Shown here: piece by piece, positions 1 through 11,780 of the stretch
Layout: every line of letters starts with the position of its first letter
Numbering within the stretch: the stretch's first letter is position 1
From: Adineta vaga
Taxonomy: Eukaryota > Rotifera
Reading direction: 5' to 3'
Assembly: GCA_021613535.1 (NCBI GenBank)
Contig: CP075495.1
Coordinates: forward strand, 6,696,001 to 6,760,000
DNA: 64,000 nucleotides
Program-made: the position numbers and the translations under genes
Notes under the pieces: generated by a model
What the model saw: only the letters and a program-made list of their open reading frames with translations
What the model was told of the DNA's origin: nothing
The model's database searches: none

Positions 1-269
1 ACATTACAAACTGATTACCCTCTGACATCATCAATACTCATTTGTAATTACTCATAAAGAAAAAAACAAAGCCAATAGATTTTTGCGATCTATTGTAACA
101 ATAGACTATTGAAGGTCGATTAAAAGGAAATTTGCACTTGCTTATAGTATAAGCTATTTCATCGACTAAACAAGCGACACGTGTCAATTTTTCTCATCTT
201 CTTTCTATATATATATACTCGATAATAATCGATGCTCACCTCTCTTTCTTTATCTTATTATTTAAATCA
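1..269. other. 5' flank of the JmjC-like gene
   Basis: No coding sequence was recognised. An AT-rich TATATATATA stretch at about 207-216 lies some 55 bp before the ATG at 270 and could serve as a TATA-like element, but such runs are common in this window. Confidence 0.4.
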
Positions 270-1887
270 ATGTCGTATATCTTGCTTTTCTTATTATTTG
301 GATCAATAACATTAAGTTTTACTGAAATTTCTGCTAATTTTGAACGGATAAAAGAACGATTAGAATCTTCGGGAAAACAAATCTCTATCGTAGGCTACTC
401 TCAACCACCTGAAGCAGCTTCTTATTTGAATCATGATTTAACACAAAATGTACCACATAAAGTCAATTTAACAAAAGAAATAACTAAAAGTATTCGTGAA
501 TGGACTCCACGTCTTCTGGCACTTGATCCAACGTGTCCATATTATTTTTCAAAATTAACTGATCCATTAATACCTGAACAAGATCGTAATCTTCTGTCGT
601 ATTTATTAGCAAGTAAGTTTCAATAAAATTAATTTAACTTATTATCATTTTCTCTCTTATTTGTTCTTTTTTTTAAGTTGAATCCAATAAAACACTTGAA
701 TATCCATTCATTAGTATTCTACCCGATTCTTATCGTAATGCTGTGCCACTTCTATCGATTTTTCGTTGTCATCACTTAGTTTATCCAACATCAGATTCCT
801 TTTTTCATAATGTTGAACTTATTATTGGACCTGGTAAAACTGAATTACCTTTCGAACAACAATCAAATATGTATTCACAATTGTTTTGTTCTCTCTACGG
901 ATGGCCACAAGTTGTCCTTGTCGATCAATCAAAACAATCGACGACAACAACAACAACAACAACAACAACATTTAACAAAGAAAGTTTCCTTTCTCAAGAA
1001 AAATTCAATGGTATCGATTTTATTTCGACAAATTTAGCACCAGGTACTTGTCTCTATGTTCCACCTGAATGGGTTATTGGTGGTGAATTAAATAATAGTA
1101 TTTCATTAAGTTATACATTAAAAAAAATTGAGAAACCAGCTTCTGATGAGGAAACATTATCATGTACAAAAACTGGTAAAACAACAATCGATAATATTGA
1201 TTTTGATATTACAGATCAATTTAATATAACTGAAATTGGTTTAGTTGTTTATTTCTATCAATATCTTAATCCTCCTTTATTCGATCGACAATATACTGCA
1301 CAAGAATTCTTTCAAAATTTTCAGTCAGATCGAAATATTTCTCAATTAGTAATGAAATGGACACCGGCATTAATTGATTTGATTAATAATACACTTTTCC
1401 AACGACTTGATCTCAATAAAGATAATAAATTTAGTGTTGATGATTATTTCGAAATCAAACGATCAAATTTAATAAATTTACAAGAATCAGTTTTGGATGT
1501 TTTGGAAAAATTACGTGTAATTATTGTCGAACAATATCAAGAATTAAATGAAACAATATCAAAATTTAGTCAACAAGTTCGTGATTCTGCCTCTCAAGGT
1601 AATATGGTGAAGCAATCGAATCACTTCTAAATGAACTACCTGATACGATTAAAGAAAAATTAGGAGAACAAAATGCTGAGGTTAAAGAAACAATAGATAA
1701 AGTGAACAAAAAGAAAACAAAAAGACCATCAAGCACTAAACAACGTGTTCGAGAAGATGATGCTTCAGTCCTATTCGATGATAAACAAGATGAAGAAATT
1801 ATTTCAAATGGTGATCAAGAACAAGAAGAAGAAATAACTGCTGAACCAGTTGATAACGATACTGAACTTCATCGTACTGATTTATAA
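270..1887 (+). CDS. secreted JmjC-like protein with EF-hand, probable pseudoenzyme
   Basis: Exon 1 is 270-612 and the next exon starts at 678; the 65-bp GT...AG intron joins in frame. The start gives a hydrophobic signal peptide (residues 1-18 or so). The body resembles the JmjC plus EF-hand family of invertebrates: an N-terminal region ending in a cupin core with APGTCLYVPPEW, then an EF-hand-like loop (LDLNKDNKFSVDDYFE, about 1400-1455), then an acidic Glu/Asp-rich tail. Where active JmjC proteins carry the HxD iron motif this one reads ELPFEQQ, and the distal His after the WF position is also absent, so 2-oxoglutarate/iron catalysis looks lost (inference). A Thr repeat (ACA)n is inserted at about 943-969. 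The frame breaks near 1600: before it the frame runs to a stop at 1630, after it another frame runs from about 1603 to the TAA at 1887. One added base gives about 517 residues. The 3' end converges on the AKAP7-like gene 60 bp away. Confidence 0.6.
943..969 (+). repeat. (ACA)n trinucleotide repeat, poly-Thr in CDS
   Basis: About nine ACA units encode a Thr run within the JmjC-like protein, in a loop between predicted cupin strands. It is a likely length-polymorphic site. Confidence 0.8.
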
Positions 1888-1946
1888 TGACAATAATGTG
1901 TTGATTTATCGTTTTTTCTTTCTCTCCTAGTTTTAATTAATAATAA

Positions 1947-2503
1947 TTACATCACTAACCTTTGTTTGTCTTCGTCTGTTTTTAATGAAAATACCAGCAA
2001 TGTAATGTGAAGTGTTGGAATCGATATGCTAGCTTTTGACAGTAATGGATTGGATTCGATGATATGTTTTTGTACTTCACTAGCATGATCAATAATCTAA
2101 ATAAACATGAAATAATAATTTGATTTCTTTTTTTCTCCTTCTAACAGATCAATGATAGACTATTTTCTATTGACATAGAAATACATGATTTAAAAACACA
2201 TACTTACTTGCTGATTTGTAATTCTAAAACTCAAGAATGCATTTGGTCGTTGAACGTTTTGTCGTTTATCTTGTTTACCTAGAATATAATCATTAACAAC
2301 AATAGATCAATTTCTCTTCACAAAAACCTGATTGATATGTATGTCTATGTTGAGTAGAGTCTTCTTGACTTTCCATCAGTATCTTGTATTTTTACATCAC
2401 TTTCAGAAATTGGTCGAGATCGTTTATTTGTCGTCGTTGTTGTTGTTGTCGCAAATTTTCTTCCTTGATTTAAAAATCTTTTAGCTTGTTTAGACGATGC
2501 CAT
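1947..2503 (-). pseudogene. AKAP7-like (2H phosphoesterase) gene, 3'-truncated
   Basis: Three exons join in frame: 2401-2503, 2208-2278 and 1947-2096, giving 107 residues. A short Lys/Arg/Thr-rich leader is followed by RPNAFLSFRITNQQ and a helix, then LHITLLVF, which carries the first H-x-T motif of the AKAP7 nuclear-localisation/2H-phosphoesterase domain. The open frame then stops after DEDKQR at a TAA (1947-1949). The second half of the domain, with the second H-x-T, is missing. A possible donor GTTAGTG follows KQR, but any further exon would lie antisense inside the JmjC-like gene, and none was found. Family members need both motifs for activity, so this is probably a broken copy. The donor at 2399-2400 (GTGATG) is non-optimal but is the only one that keeps phase. 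Confidence 0.55.
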
Positions 2504-3200
2504 AACAATATCTATAGAAAAAAAAAGGAAAAAGATCATCAATATTTACTCATGTTGTCTTGATTTATGGCGGAAAATAACATTTTCATACAATTTGTCG
2601 AAAACATCGACAGACAATATCATGTAGACATGATATCAACTTGAAAAATTTACAGTATTTGAAACAACTGTTCAAATAGGAAATGAAATATTTGATATCT
2701 GAAATGAATGGTCGTCTTCTACACTATCTATCAGTCATGTCATGTACTTATTATGATTCGACATACATCTACTGAGAAAAGTTATTTTTTAATCTATTCA
2801 CTTGGTTTTATTGAGAATCTCAGTTTGACTTTTTCAAAAACTACTATTAGGTAATATCATTTCCTATGAATAAAACATTGAAAGTGAGTCATTTTTTTCA
2901 AATATTTATGCGAAAAAGAGGAAAAAACAAACATATAAATATTCACAATATCAAACGTAATTTGTTTTTGTTTTCAAAATGTTATAATCTATACAAACAA
3001 CAAATAACATAAACAAAGATCGAGATTAGTTTGCGTTTTTATGAGAGAATTAACAAGAGAATGAATGACTGATGTAAACTAGAAAGCAAAAAAAAGAGCA
3101 GTGAAAAATATTGCAACTCAATTGGCTTATAATAATCATCCATATTATATTCACTGTTTGGAATGAATAATCAAAACAAACGAAGAAGAAATGAGCGTTT
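2504..3200. other. intergenic, AT-rich
   Basis: This stretch lies between the start of the AKAP7-like gene and the 3' end of the DUF7044-family gene, both on the minus strand. No exon-like sequence was seen. Confidence 0.5.
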
Positions 3201-6200
3201 TTATCTTCGAATATCGATTAATAAAAACATGATTATTAGTAAAAGAATAAAATGAAAATGTATTTGTGATGAATGAGAACAAGGATTGAGTAGTTTAGCT
3301 GAATAAATTGATATGGATGTTTCATCTTCGGAATTATTTAATGAACATTCATGACTATTATTTCGAATAATAATTGAATCACGCATTTGAAAACTCTATG
3401 TAGAAAAGAAAAAAAGAGACACAAATTTGAAGAATATTCAATATTAATCATAACATACAAGACAATAACTAGCATTTGAATATGTTGATTGAGCAATAAG
3501 ATATATTGTCGAGTGATCATCAGTTTGCCAAGATGCAAGACATGTGTCTGTTCGCGTTAGTAAACGATATCCAGAATCTAAATATAGAATTATCATCTTA
3601 TTCTATTTATTCTCTAGTATTCTCGACAATTGAGAATCATTGAACTGTATTGAGTTCCTCTCAGATCTAAACGAACAGGAGATCAAAATGTCATTCACAA
3701 GGATATATGAGAAGATACATGGAAATCTGAAGATTATTCTCATGACGAAATCAATTATAATACATTTTTGATAAAATGATTAAACGGTTCATGAGTACAT
3801 CTCAATCTATCATTTTCAAGGCTATTTCTCATCTATTACATGACGTTAGATTGTTTTTCTAGTTTACATTGTACTCTTTCTACAAACCTTTTTCAGTTTG
3901 ATAAATCATCAATTTCTCTCTATTATCACAACCAACAGACATATGAAATGCTTTTTTTCGTAAAACAATTTTTCGATGATGATTATGATGATGATGATGA
4001 TTTATTTCCAATAATAAATGTCCAATTGATGTTGGACATGATGAAAAATGATTCGATTTAGTAACAAACGTAATGGTTTTCTTATATCCATTTGTTGTGC
4101 AATCATTTAAAATTAATTCTAAAACATTATGCGTTCGTCGATGAATTCTTAAACATTCATTATTAACATTACTAGAAGAACAACAAATAAACGAGTTTTA
4201 TTCGAAAAAATTAAATCAACGATGAATATCTTTACCAATTAGTAAATGATCGTATTCGATAATTGAATAGATGTAAGTCTTCCAGACAATGAAATCTTTG
4301 ATTATATCCGTTCTTTTCCAGATTAAATAATTCAATATCAGTATTTTTTATCACCATTTGAATGGATCGATTAAGTGAATACCAAGCCGAATGCTGTAAT
4401 TCTTTCGGAAATATACATGATCTATTAGATTCATTTTCTTTATGTCGATCTAAATTATTTATCATATATTAGAGAAACAATAGTTTATAAAATAATGTAC
4501 TTGTCGATGATAATGCCATTACTGTCGGCATATATTTAGAATTAAGATCACGACAGGAATCATCCGTTGCCATACTTAATGAAACTGATGTTGAAAGATC
4601 TTCTTGTTTCGTTATAAGATGCTAAAAGAAATGTTCAAAGAATGATAAAAAAAAAGAAACATTTTTACACTTACGAAACATGCATATTGATTATCATTAT
4701 CTGACGATTTGGATAGAATACGTGTAACAAAATAAGTATGAAAACCATCAATCCATGTTCCAACACAAAGTAGTTGAAGATCAAATGTTCGTTGATAAGA
4801 TGAACAAGATGATAGATGAAGACGAAATTGATTATCATTAGCACATTCGCTAATGTAGGATTTTGACAGTGATGTGTGATCACATATCGAACCATCTTTG
4901 AATAAAGTTGTCAATTGAAATGGTGGTTGAATTGGACATAATTGTGGTTGTGAATCATCTTAATATGATAAAAATAACAATCATGATGAGCATGTTGTCA
5001 AAAGAAAAATAGTATTGTTCTTTCTTTTATCTTTTTCCTTCTTCTGACACACACGCTCATAATCTTTTAACCTCATCATCTTTCGATGTTGTATGTTAAA
5101 ACAACAATGATAACAACCACCAGAATCATAATAATACTCACTTCGATGAAGTGTATACAGCGCAGCATCGGGTGCAATCATATTTGGACATGAAGTAACA
5201 TTTGATAGATCATCTGCATCACTACATTCACCTAAATGGAAAAAAATTTTAAACAAAATTTAATTAATCAGATTTCTGTTTGTTAAAAGAAATGATTTGA
5301 AAACATACTTTCACGATATTGAAGTAAATTTCTATGTCGTTCAATGAATAGAAGACATCGAGTGCAGCGATTGATACTATTTCGAGGAAAAGAAAAGAAG
5401 AAGAAGTATGTTAAAGCCATTATTACGCTTCATTACTGAGAGCAAACATTATTTTCTGGTGCACTGATTTTTATCCTCGTGCGTACATATATAATATGAT
5501 GCAATGAATTTGAACAGTTAGATTCCTTTTTTCCTTTTGGTCTAACTGGTCAGAGAAAAGAGAAAGATTCAACGGAAACGTATACAAATAACATTTGCTC
5601 GAGCTTTTACACTTTTTTGTTAAGCTGAAAAGCTGTTTAATTAATTTTTTCTTTCACTCATATATGTCAAAACTATATTGAACACGTGCATCAAAATAGA
5701 ATGATAAACGTTCATCATATTGATTAAGTATATAAATAAACAATTTGGATAAGTTAACAATGATGACAAGTTATATCAACATACCGATCATTGAAAAGGT
5801 AATATTGTTCACTAGGAAGTACATCGATACAACGTCCTTTTGTCTGAATATGATCGATGGTTATCTCTAATAGTGAACTCATACCACGTTGATACCATGA
5901 GCCAAGCCATGCTGTCGGCATATTGCATAACGAGCAAGCTAAAAGATAAAAAAAAATCGGAAATACGTAAGAAAATTCTTTGAAGGCTATTTGTGAATTG
6001 CAATTGATTCTTTCATTCATTCGCGCGTTCGCTTTCTTATCTTTGGCGTTCAATGTCAGTACTACGCCCTTCAATCATTTTTTTTGTCGCTATGTCATCA
6101 ACGATGAAAAAGTCATTCACATGAATATTTAAACGTTGATTAATAACAAAGTTTCTAGTAGAACTAGTCACTCTTCATCTCTAGCGATGGACTATCGACG

Positions 6201-7301
6201 CAATGTAAGAAGAAGATGTAATCTTTTTCGTTTGATGAAATTAAATCATTTTGCATGTAATTATGTTGTCATTTAAGTATTGTAACAAACGATAGATAGA
6301 CAGATATATCTTTTCTAAAATTATCTACAATGTTGTCTGAGTTCATCAGAATTACATCATCGAAATAGAAAATTCCATCAACAATGAAATGAGTAAACAC
6401 ATCGATGTGCATACACTTAGAATCATCATCAATCGTCATTGTCTTTCTTCAGATTAGATAGTTTGCTATGGGCGGATATATTGTAATAGCAACACTTCAG
6501 GATGTGGAATTTTTCTCATCATACAGTAACACTTGAGAAAGACAAAACAATTGATATAGCTACTGTGAATGTTTCAATTGATCACTGTACAAAAAAGAGG
6601 CTCAAGGCTCATGATAGTCACAGTCAAATAAGAAGAGAGGAAATTCTCTCATACTTAAAAAGGCTTCTCTGTTCCTCTCTGTGTCTATGCGTATTGTTCA
6701 CTCAGTCACTCGAGCATCTGCCCAATTCTAATCATCACTTAAATAAGAAACAAAATAACGCAGTTTGATGATTTGAATTCGCCTATTTAATATCGATGCT
6801 TTATCGCGTGCGCTTCCAAATTTAATTAATGATGATGAATGAATGAATGAATACATTTAGTATAACTAAAGACGAACGAGAATGGGTGGGGATTTCAAAC
6901 AAAAAGAAAAAGAAGAGAAACAACTAGGGCAGATGGACAACAGTTCACATGCATCAAAGCATGAATGACAGTCACGTAGAAAGGTGTGTTGTCTAAATAA
7001 ATCTAATTGACGAAAGAACGCGTGTGCATATCATTGTTCATTCTTCATCTTCATTCTCTGGACAGCTGTCGTATACATAGACGTATATTCATTGATTGAT
7101 CAGTCTAAACACTCATCTATCTCTTTTGACAAATCGTTCACACTATCGTCAGTGAAAACAATCATCAAGATGACTATTATTACTATCATAGTACGCAAGT
7201 TATACATAATGAAGAGTGAAAAGTGAAGTTTAAATATTACCTGACTTAATGTAGATGAATAGAATAATATTAAAAAGATCTAATCGACGAATACCATTCA
7301 T
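3201..7301 (-). CDS. secreted DUF7042/7043/7044-family protein, 10 exons
   Basis: Exons: 7241-7301, 5785-5938, 5309-5376, 5142-5231, 4675-4958, 4501-4621, 4236-4449, 3888-4171, 3459-3577, 3201-3395. They sum to 1590 nt, 529 residues, all phases agreeing. Exon 1 encodes a signal peptide. Exons 2-3 give the DUF7044 pattern: a CSLCNMPTAWLGSWYQRG start, KGRC, YYLF, CTRCLLFIERHRNLLQYRE. Exon 5 starts the next module (LCPIQPPF, paired Cys). Exon 7 has FPKELQHSAWYSLNRS. Exon 8 has CLRIHRRTHNVLEL, another family hallmark. These domains of unknown function are known from secreted invertebrate proteins. A His-rich insert (HHHHHNHH) sits in exon 8. The C-terminus is a hydrophobic stretch after a Ser/Cys-rich linker and ends in a short basic tail, so a membrane anchor or GPI signal is possible. 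The function of the family is not known to me. Confidence 0.8.
5939..7240 (-). other. long first intron of the DUF7044-family gene
   Basis: This intron is 1.3 kb, against the 50-500 bp usual here. It begins GTAATA after a Gly codon base and ends TTTTAG before GCT-TGC. Long first introns often hold regulatory elements, but no motif was identified. The 88-codon open frame at 6502-6768 on the plus strand has no recognisable features. Confidence 0.6.
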
Positions 7302-8354
7302 CCGTGTGCCATTAGAAAATGTTAATGTTTCAATAAATCTGTATATATATATATGTACGTGGATTTTCTTTTCTCCTTGTTAAGCTAAGAAGAACAAGTC
7401 TACATACAAGAAAAATGAATGATGACTAAAATGGTATAGCACGACGTGTCTTCCGCCTTCTTCTACCATACAACGATGACGACGGCGACATATATATATA
7501 TACATACATACAATCTTTATTTCTTTTCTACATAGAGAGGAAGAGAACGAAAGAGTGATGATCGCCGTTGTAATGAACGATAGAGAGAGAGAGAGCAAAG
7601 AGAGAGAGCGAGAAAGAAAAAAAGAACAAAGTGGCACGCGAATTACTCGTATATAAAAACTTGATGATGAAGAAGAAGAGAGAAGGAGAGAGAGAGCCGA
7701 CAAACAACTGTCCGGACGATGAACAAATGACCTCATCATTGCGAGACCTTTCTATTTCAATATACTCAATGTCTTTCTAGTCACGTCCGTTAGTTTTTAT
7801 ATTCACATTTTTATTACATGTCTAAAAGTGTCTCACACCTTTCTATACATTTACTAAAGCAAGATCATGATCTATGTATTTTAAGCTTAAAAGATCTCAT
7901 TCTATTCATTGATATTTGAATTATTTAAGTAAAAGCAGCAAAATAGATGAAGTACACTTTGCACCTTATGTACATACATATATGTATATACATATTAACA
8001 ATTGACAATTATAGTTTTGTCTTTTCTATTGTTTAATATACACATATATTCATCAAGAGGAGTGTATGTATGTATGCATATATAACATACGAGAGTTGAA
8101 GGAAGTAATCAACAGATGGATAATGATGATCTATCATTCACTCACCGTATTCTACATATCTGTTGGTTAGCCATCTTGAGATTAAGAATATAGAATCTGA
8201 AAAAGTAAATGCATTGAAAGGATTAAGATTTGTGTAGACGTTCATGATTAAAAAGTTAAAAAAAATTGACAAAAGAAAAGTTTTCTGAATTACTGTTGAT
8301 AGAATTGAAACGACTTTTCAATAAAAAGAAAATAATCTGTTCATATGATTACTT
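7302..8354. other. intergenic with simple repeats
   Basis: The stretch lies upstream of the DUF7044-family gene and downstream of the macro-domain gene. It holds purine-rich GA runs (about 7580-7700) and TATATA/ATACATAC tracts. No gene was seen. Confidence 0.5.
7580..7700. repeat. GA-rich low-complexity tract
   Basis: Interrupted GAGA repeats make a spurious Ser/Leu-rich frame on the minus strand. Such GA tracts near promoters can bind GAGA-type factors; that role here is speculation. Confidence 0.6.
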
Positions 8355-10210
8355 TCAGTCATGATGTTCAGGTGTATCCATGACTGTAGAAGGACGATCC
8401 ACATGATGAAGCTTTTCGTCATTGTCAGTTTTCTCTTCATCGGTTCCTTGTTTCGAGTCTTCATTAGTCACTCGTTTGGTTTCTCCGTCAGTTCCTTTTT
8501 CTTTTTCTTCTTCTTCGTTTTGTGAATTAGCATTGCCTATTTCCATTCTATAATACAAATCGAAATATATAAACATTTTTTTTATCAAAAGATATTTCTA
8601 AAGAATTTATTATATTAGATAATTTTAGTGGATAAACAATGAAGTGTTATCTAATTTAGGATACATACGTTGTCTGAGACTGCTGATTGTTTTCAACATC
8701 CATTGAATTTTGATTCGAATCTAAATTTTGTGTTTTTTGACTATCAGATAATTCATGTGGAGTAGTAGGTGGATCGTCGGATATATCTTGTTTCCCATCT
8801 TGTGTTTTTTCTTCTGTCCTATCTGTAGTCGAAAGATCTATAATATTTTTATTGAATGTTGATGTCGATTTTGACTCATCATCACTTGTTTTTGACTGAT
8901 CAGTAGTATCTTTTTCATCTTTATCATCAGTCACATGTTTAGTTGGATTTGTGAATACAGATGATTCAGGATCGAATGGTGTAAGTTCTAATTCTTCAGC
9001 TTTTTTTACCCATGCATCATATATATGATCATCCCAAAGGACAAATACAACTACTGGCAATGAGTCGGCATGCTTATCGATTGTTCTAAGAGCAACATCC
9101 GCACCGTCATTTGCTGGCTATTAAATATAATATTATTTTTATTTAATTAAGAATAACTGATACTCACATAACCAAATATACCACAACTAATAGCAGTGAA
9201 ACCAATTGATTCAAGATCATATAGATTGGCTAAATCAAGTGCCGTTTTGTAACATGATGATAATTGCTTGGCACATTCTTTTGCCGCTCCTCGATTGTAT
9301 ATAGGACCAGCTGTATTAATAATATAATAAGTTGTCGATGACATATTATAGCTCAATAAAATACGTGAACGTCCAGTTGGTAAACGGACACCGTATTCAA
9401 CTTCTTTATGGGCCACACAAGCTTTACGAAGCATATCTCCAGCCGCTCTATGAATCATTCCATCGACTCCACTACCACCCGTCATATGCTCATTAGCAGC
9501 TATTGAAAAATCGAAATATAATGAACATGATTTTCTTTCAATAAGATCAACAAACCGTTAACAATAGCATCGACTACTGTTCGAGTGATATCACCTTGAA
9601 GTATAATCAATATTGTACGATTGTTATTAATAGAATAATAGCGTGAAATGCGTTTTTTAGTATTTGTTTTAGCCAATAAATAAGATCCATAATTTTCTTC
9701 TAAATCCTTTTGATTTCTAGACACCACAGCATAATATATTTCTTATATATGTTTGACTTACTTCTTCCAATATTTCATCACATTTTGGTCCTTATTTAAT
9801 GAATAATCAGGTTCGGAGATAATCGATTTTGAATGATTTTGTGTGTCAGATCTAAAAATACGTTATAGTTTGTTTTGCTGATCTCCAATAAGCTAAATGC
9901 GTACATTGCTACGTATTCACCAGGTATTATATAACGTAAAAGATATGTTAGAAAGGGTCGTAGGAATTTGAAAAAGCCAAGTCTGAACAAAACAGCAAGT
10001 TAAAAAACAAAAATTCAGTGATTAATCAAAACGTTTAGCTCTGCCTATCTTTCAGTTTGATTCCATTAGATTATTGTGATTATTAATTAGTGACTTGCAT
10101 ATCATCGAGCTAATTTAAAAATTCCTCACACGAACAATAAAATATATTTACCGACTAGCTTGATTCTGCGATGATTTCGCTGATTTATCTTCCACTTGTC
10201 TTGATGTCAT
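8355..10210 (-). CDS. macro-domain (ADP-ribose-binding) protein with acidic tail
   Basis: Six exons: 10152-10210, 9762-9851, 9556-9716, 9168-9499, 8669-9117, 8355-8547; 1284 nt, 427 residues. The start ATG (10208-10210) opens a short Ser/Lys-rich N-terminus. The macro domain covers about residues 75-260: ILQGDITRTVVDAIVNAANEHM, then GGSGVDGMIHRAAG (the ADP-ribose-binding loop), GRSRILLSYNM, YYIINTAGPIY, and GFTAISCGIFGY (the second, phosphate-binding loop). This is the MacroD/Appr-1''-p-processing subtype. Asn and Gly residues used in MacroD-type hydrolysis are present, so de-ADP-ribosylation is plausible. The C-terminal 150 residues are disordered, rich in Asp, Ser, Thr, Lys and Gln, and unlike the short human MacroD enzymes. 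There is no signal peptide, so it is likely cytosolic or nuclear. Confidence 0.87.
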
Positions 10211-10736
10211 TCTTATTCGAACGTTTATTTATTATTTATTTATCTAAAATTATCTGTGTTTTTTTATAGTTTCAGAGTTAAACCATATTCAAATATGATC
10301 AATTATCATTCTCCAGCAATAGAACTGATTTTTGATGAATCGTCTAGAAAGTAAACAACATTCATAAAATAATCGCATATTTTCCACCGAAAAAAAACAA
10401 TTTTGTTTGATAATTGATTAGATAAAACATATGATTTTATATTTTATATAAACAACAATTACTAAAAGTAGAGTTTTCTCTTTTTCGTCGAATAAAATAA
10501 ATAAGGGAACATTTTATGCTTTTTTTTCGGCGAAATAAATGTTTAAAAAGAAAACTTAAGCTAAGCAACGGATATGGAGACGACACCGAATGGTAGTTTA
10601 GAAGAACGAACGGATAAAAAAATTTTTGACACGCATTGAAAATGATGATAGATGTCGAGAAGTATCGCTAAATATTGTATATCGACTTTTTGAAATTTAT
10701 AATTTCTTTTTTGAAAAGTTCCAAAAATAGAGTGAA
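10211..10736. other. intergenic between macro-domain and GPCR genes
   Basis: AT-rich; no coding signal was recognised. It forms the upstream region of the macro-domain gene. Confidence 0.5.
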
Positions 10737-11780
10737 TTAATTGTGATCTATTTGTTGACGAACATATAAACGATTGATTTGTTTTTGATTATGGAATACT
10801 TCAGTTGTGGCTTGAAAACCTCGATCATTTGAATTTGGAGAACGTTTACAAACGCGAAAGAATAACTGTTGACATTCTTGTCGAAATGTTTTTGATGCGA
10901 AAAGATGAGCATAAAATAATGAACATGGATTAAGAAAAATGAGAAAACTAACTGCTAAATAACGAATAAATCCTTCGATAGCTAAACGATCTGTTGTTTT
11001 GAAAATGTTTGCTGTAATGACTGTATAAATTGTATTCACTGGAAACCATGTTGTTGAGAAAACATAAACAACTACTTCGCTAATTAGAATTGCTATCAAT
11101 TGAATATCACGTCTTCTAATATTTATGTTCGTATTAAGATTTTCATTCGTAAGATTTATAATTGGTCGTATACGAGCTTGTGTTTGTTGAAGACTTTGAA
11201 TAGCCCAAATTGAAAAGACAATCATAATGATCAATGGAATAGAAGTAACAATCGCCGCATAGATAGTATAAACAATCTGATAGATACCTGAAGCACTACA
11301 TCGACCAGGAGGATAGATATCAATATAAATGATTATATGAGTTGGAATAACGATCCATAGAATAGAAACAATAATGATCAATATTAAAGCTATACGACGT
11401 TGACATAGACTACGAATAAAGACATTTCGTGAACATAGAGCAAATCGATCTATACAAGTTAAAGCTACACTTGATCGTGATAACATAAGAAATACATGTG
11501 TTGTATATGATCTAGCTTTACAATATATGACTGAATATTTCGATGGATCTTGTGCTAAATATGAAGCAACAAGTACTGGAGTCATACCAAATACAATAAC
11601 CAATAAATTAAAAATCGATGTTGCAATAAAATATATTGAACATGTACTTTTACGAAGTTTCCTCTGATAAAAAACCATCAGATTACAGATACAACCAATG
11701 AAACCCAATATATAACCGATTGTTAAGACATAACGTGTAAGCATATCTTGAATAGAATCAAGATTGTCGATTAGTGTCAT
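10737..11780 (-). CDS. rhodopsin-class GPCR, neuropeptide (FMRFamide-like) type
   Basis: A single exon of 347 residues with seven hydrophobic segments. TM1 holds GFIGCICNLMVF, the usual G..N..V pattern. The conserved Cys before TM3 is in YCKARSY. The DRY position reads CIDRFALC, i.e. DRF. The extracellular loop 2 Cys is in PGRCSAS. TM6 contains TTWFP instead of the canonical CWLP. TM7 ends FLNPCSLFYAHLF, a relaxed NPxxxxY. The short tail is basic. The overall look is of the many intronless peptide-type receptors expanded in rotifers; the ligand cannot be told from sequence. Several Asn-x-Ser/Thr sites lie in the intracellular loop 3 and so are unlikely to be glycosylated. Confidence 0.88.
   Translation of the reverse strand: MTLIDNLDSIQDMLTRYVLTIGYILGFIGCICNLMVFYQRKLRKSTCSIYFIATSIFNLLVIVFGMTPVLVASYLAQDPSKYSVIYCKARSYTTHVFLMLSRSSVALTCIDRFALCSRNVFIRSLCQRRIALILIIIVSILWIVIPTHIIIYIDIYPPGRCSASGIYQIVYTIYAAIVTSIPLIIMIVFSIWAIQSLQQTQARIRPIINLTNENLNTNINIRRRDIQLIAILISEVVVYVFSTTWFPVNTIYTVITANIFKTTDRLAIEGFIRYLAVSFLIFLNPCSLFYAHLFASKTFRQECQQLFFRVCKRSPNSNDRGFQATTEVFHNQKQINRLYVRQQIDHN

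Noticed and set aside
1599-1612. 14-nt intron in the JmjC-like gene
   Set aside because: It keeps frame and has GT/AG ends, but it is shorter than any animal intron I know of; a single-base indel explains the break equally well.
6502-6768. 88-codon ORF in the first intron of the DUF7044-family gene
   Set aside because: It has no recognisable domain and is in an intron on the opposite strand; chance is the simplest explanation.
7380-7739. 119-codon Ser/Leu-rich ORF on the minus strand
   Set aside because: It is a by-product of the GA-rich tract.
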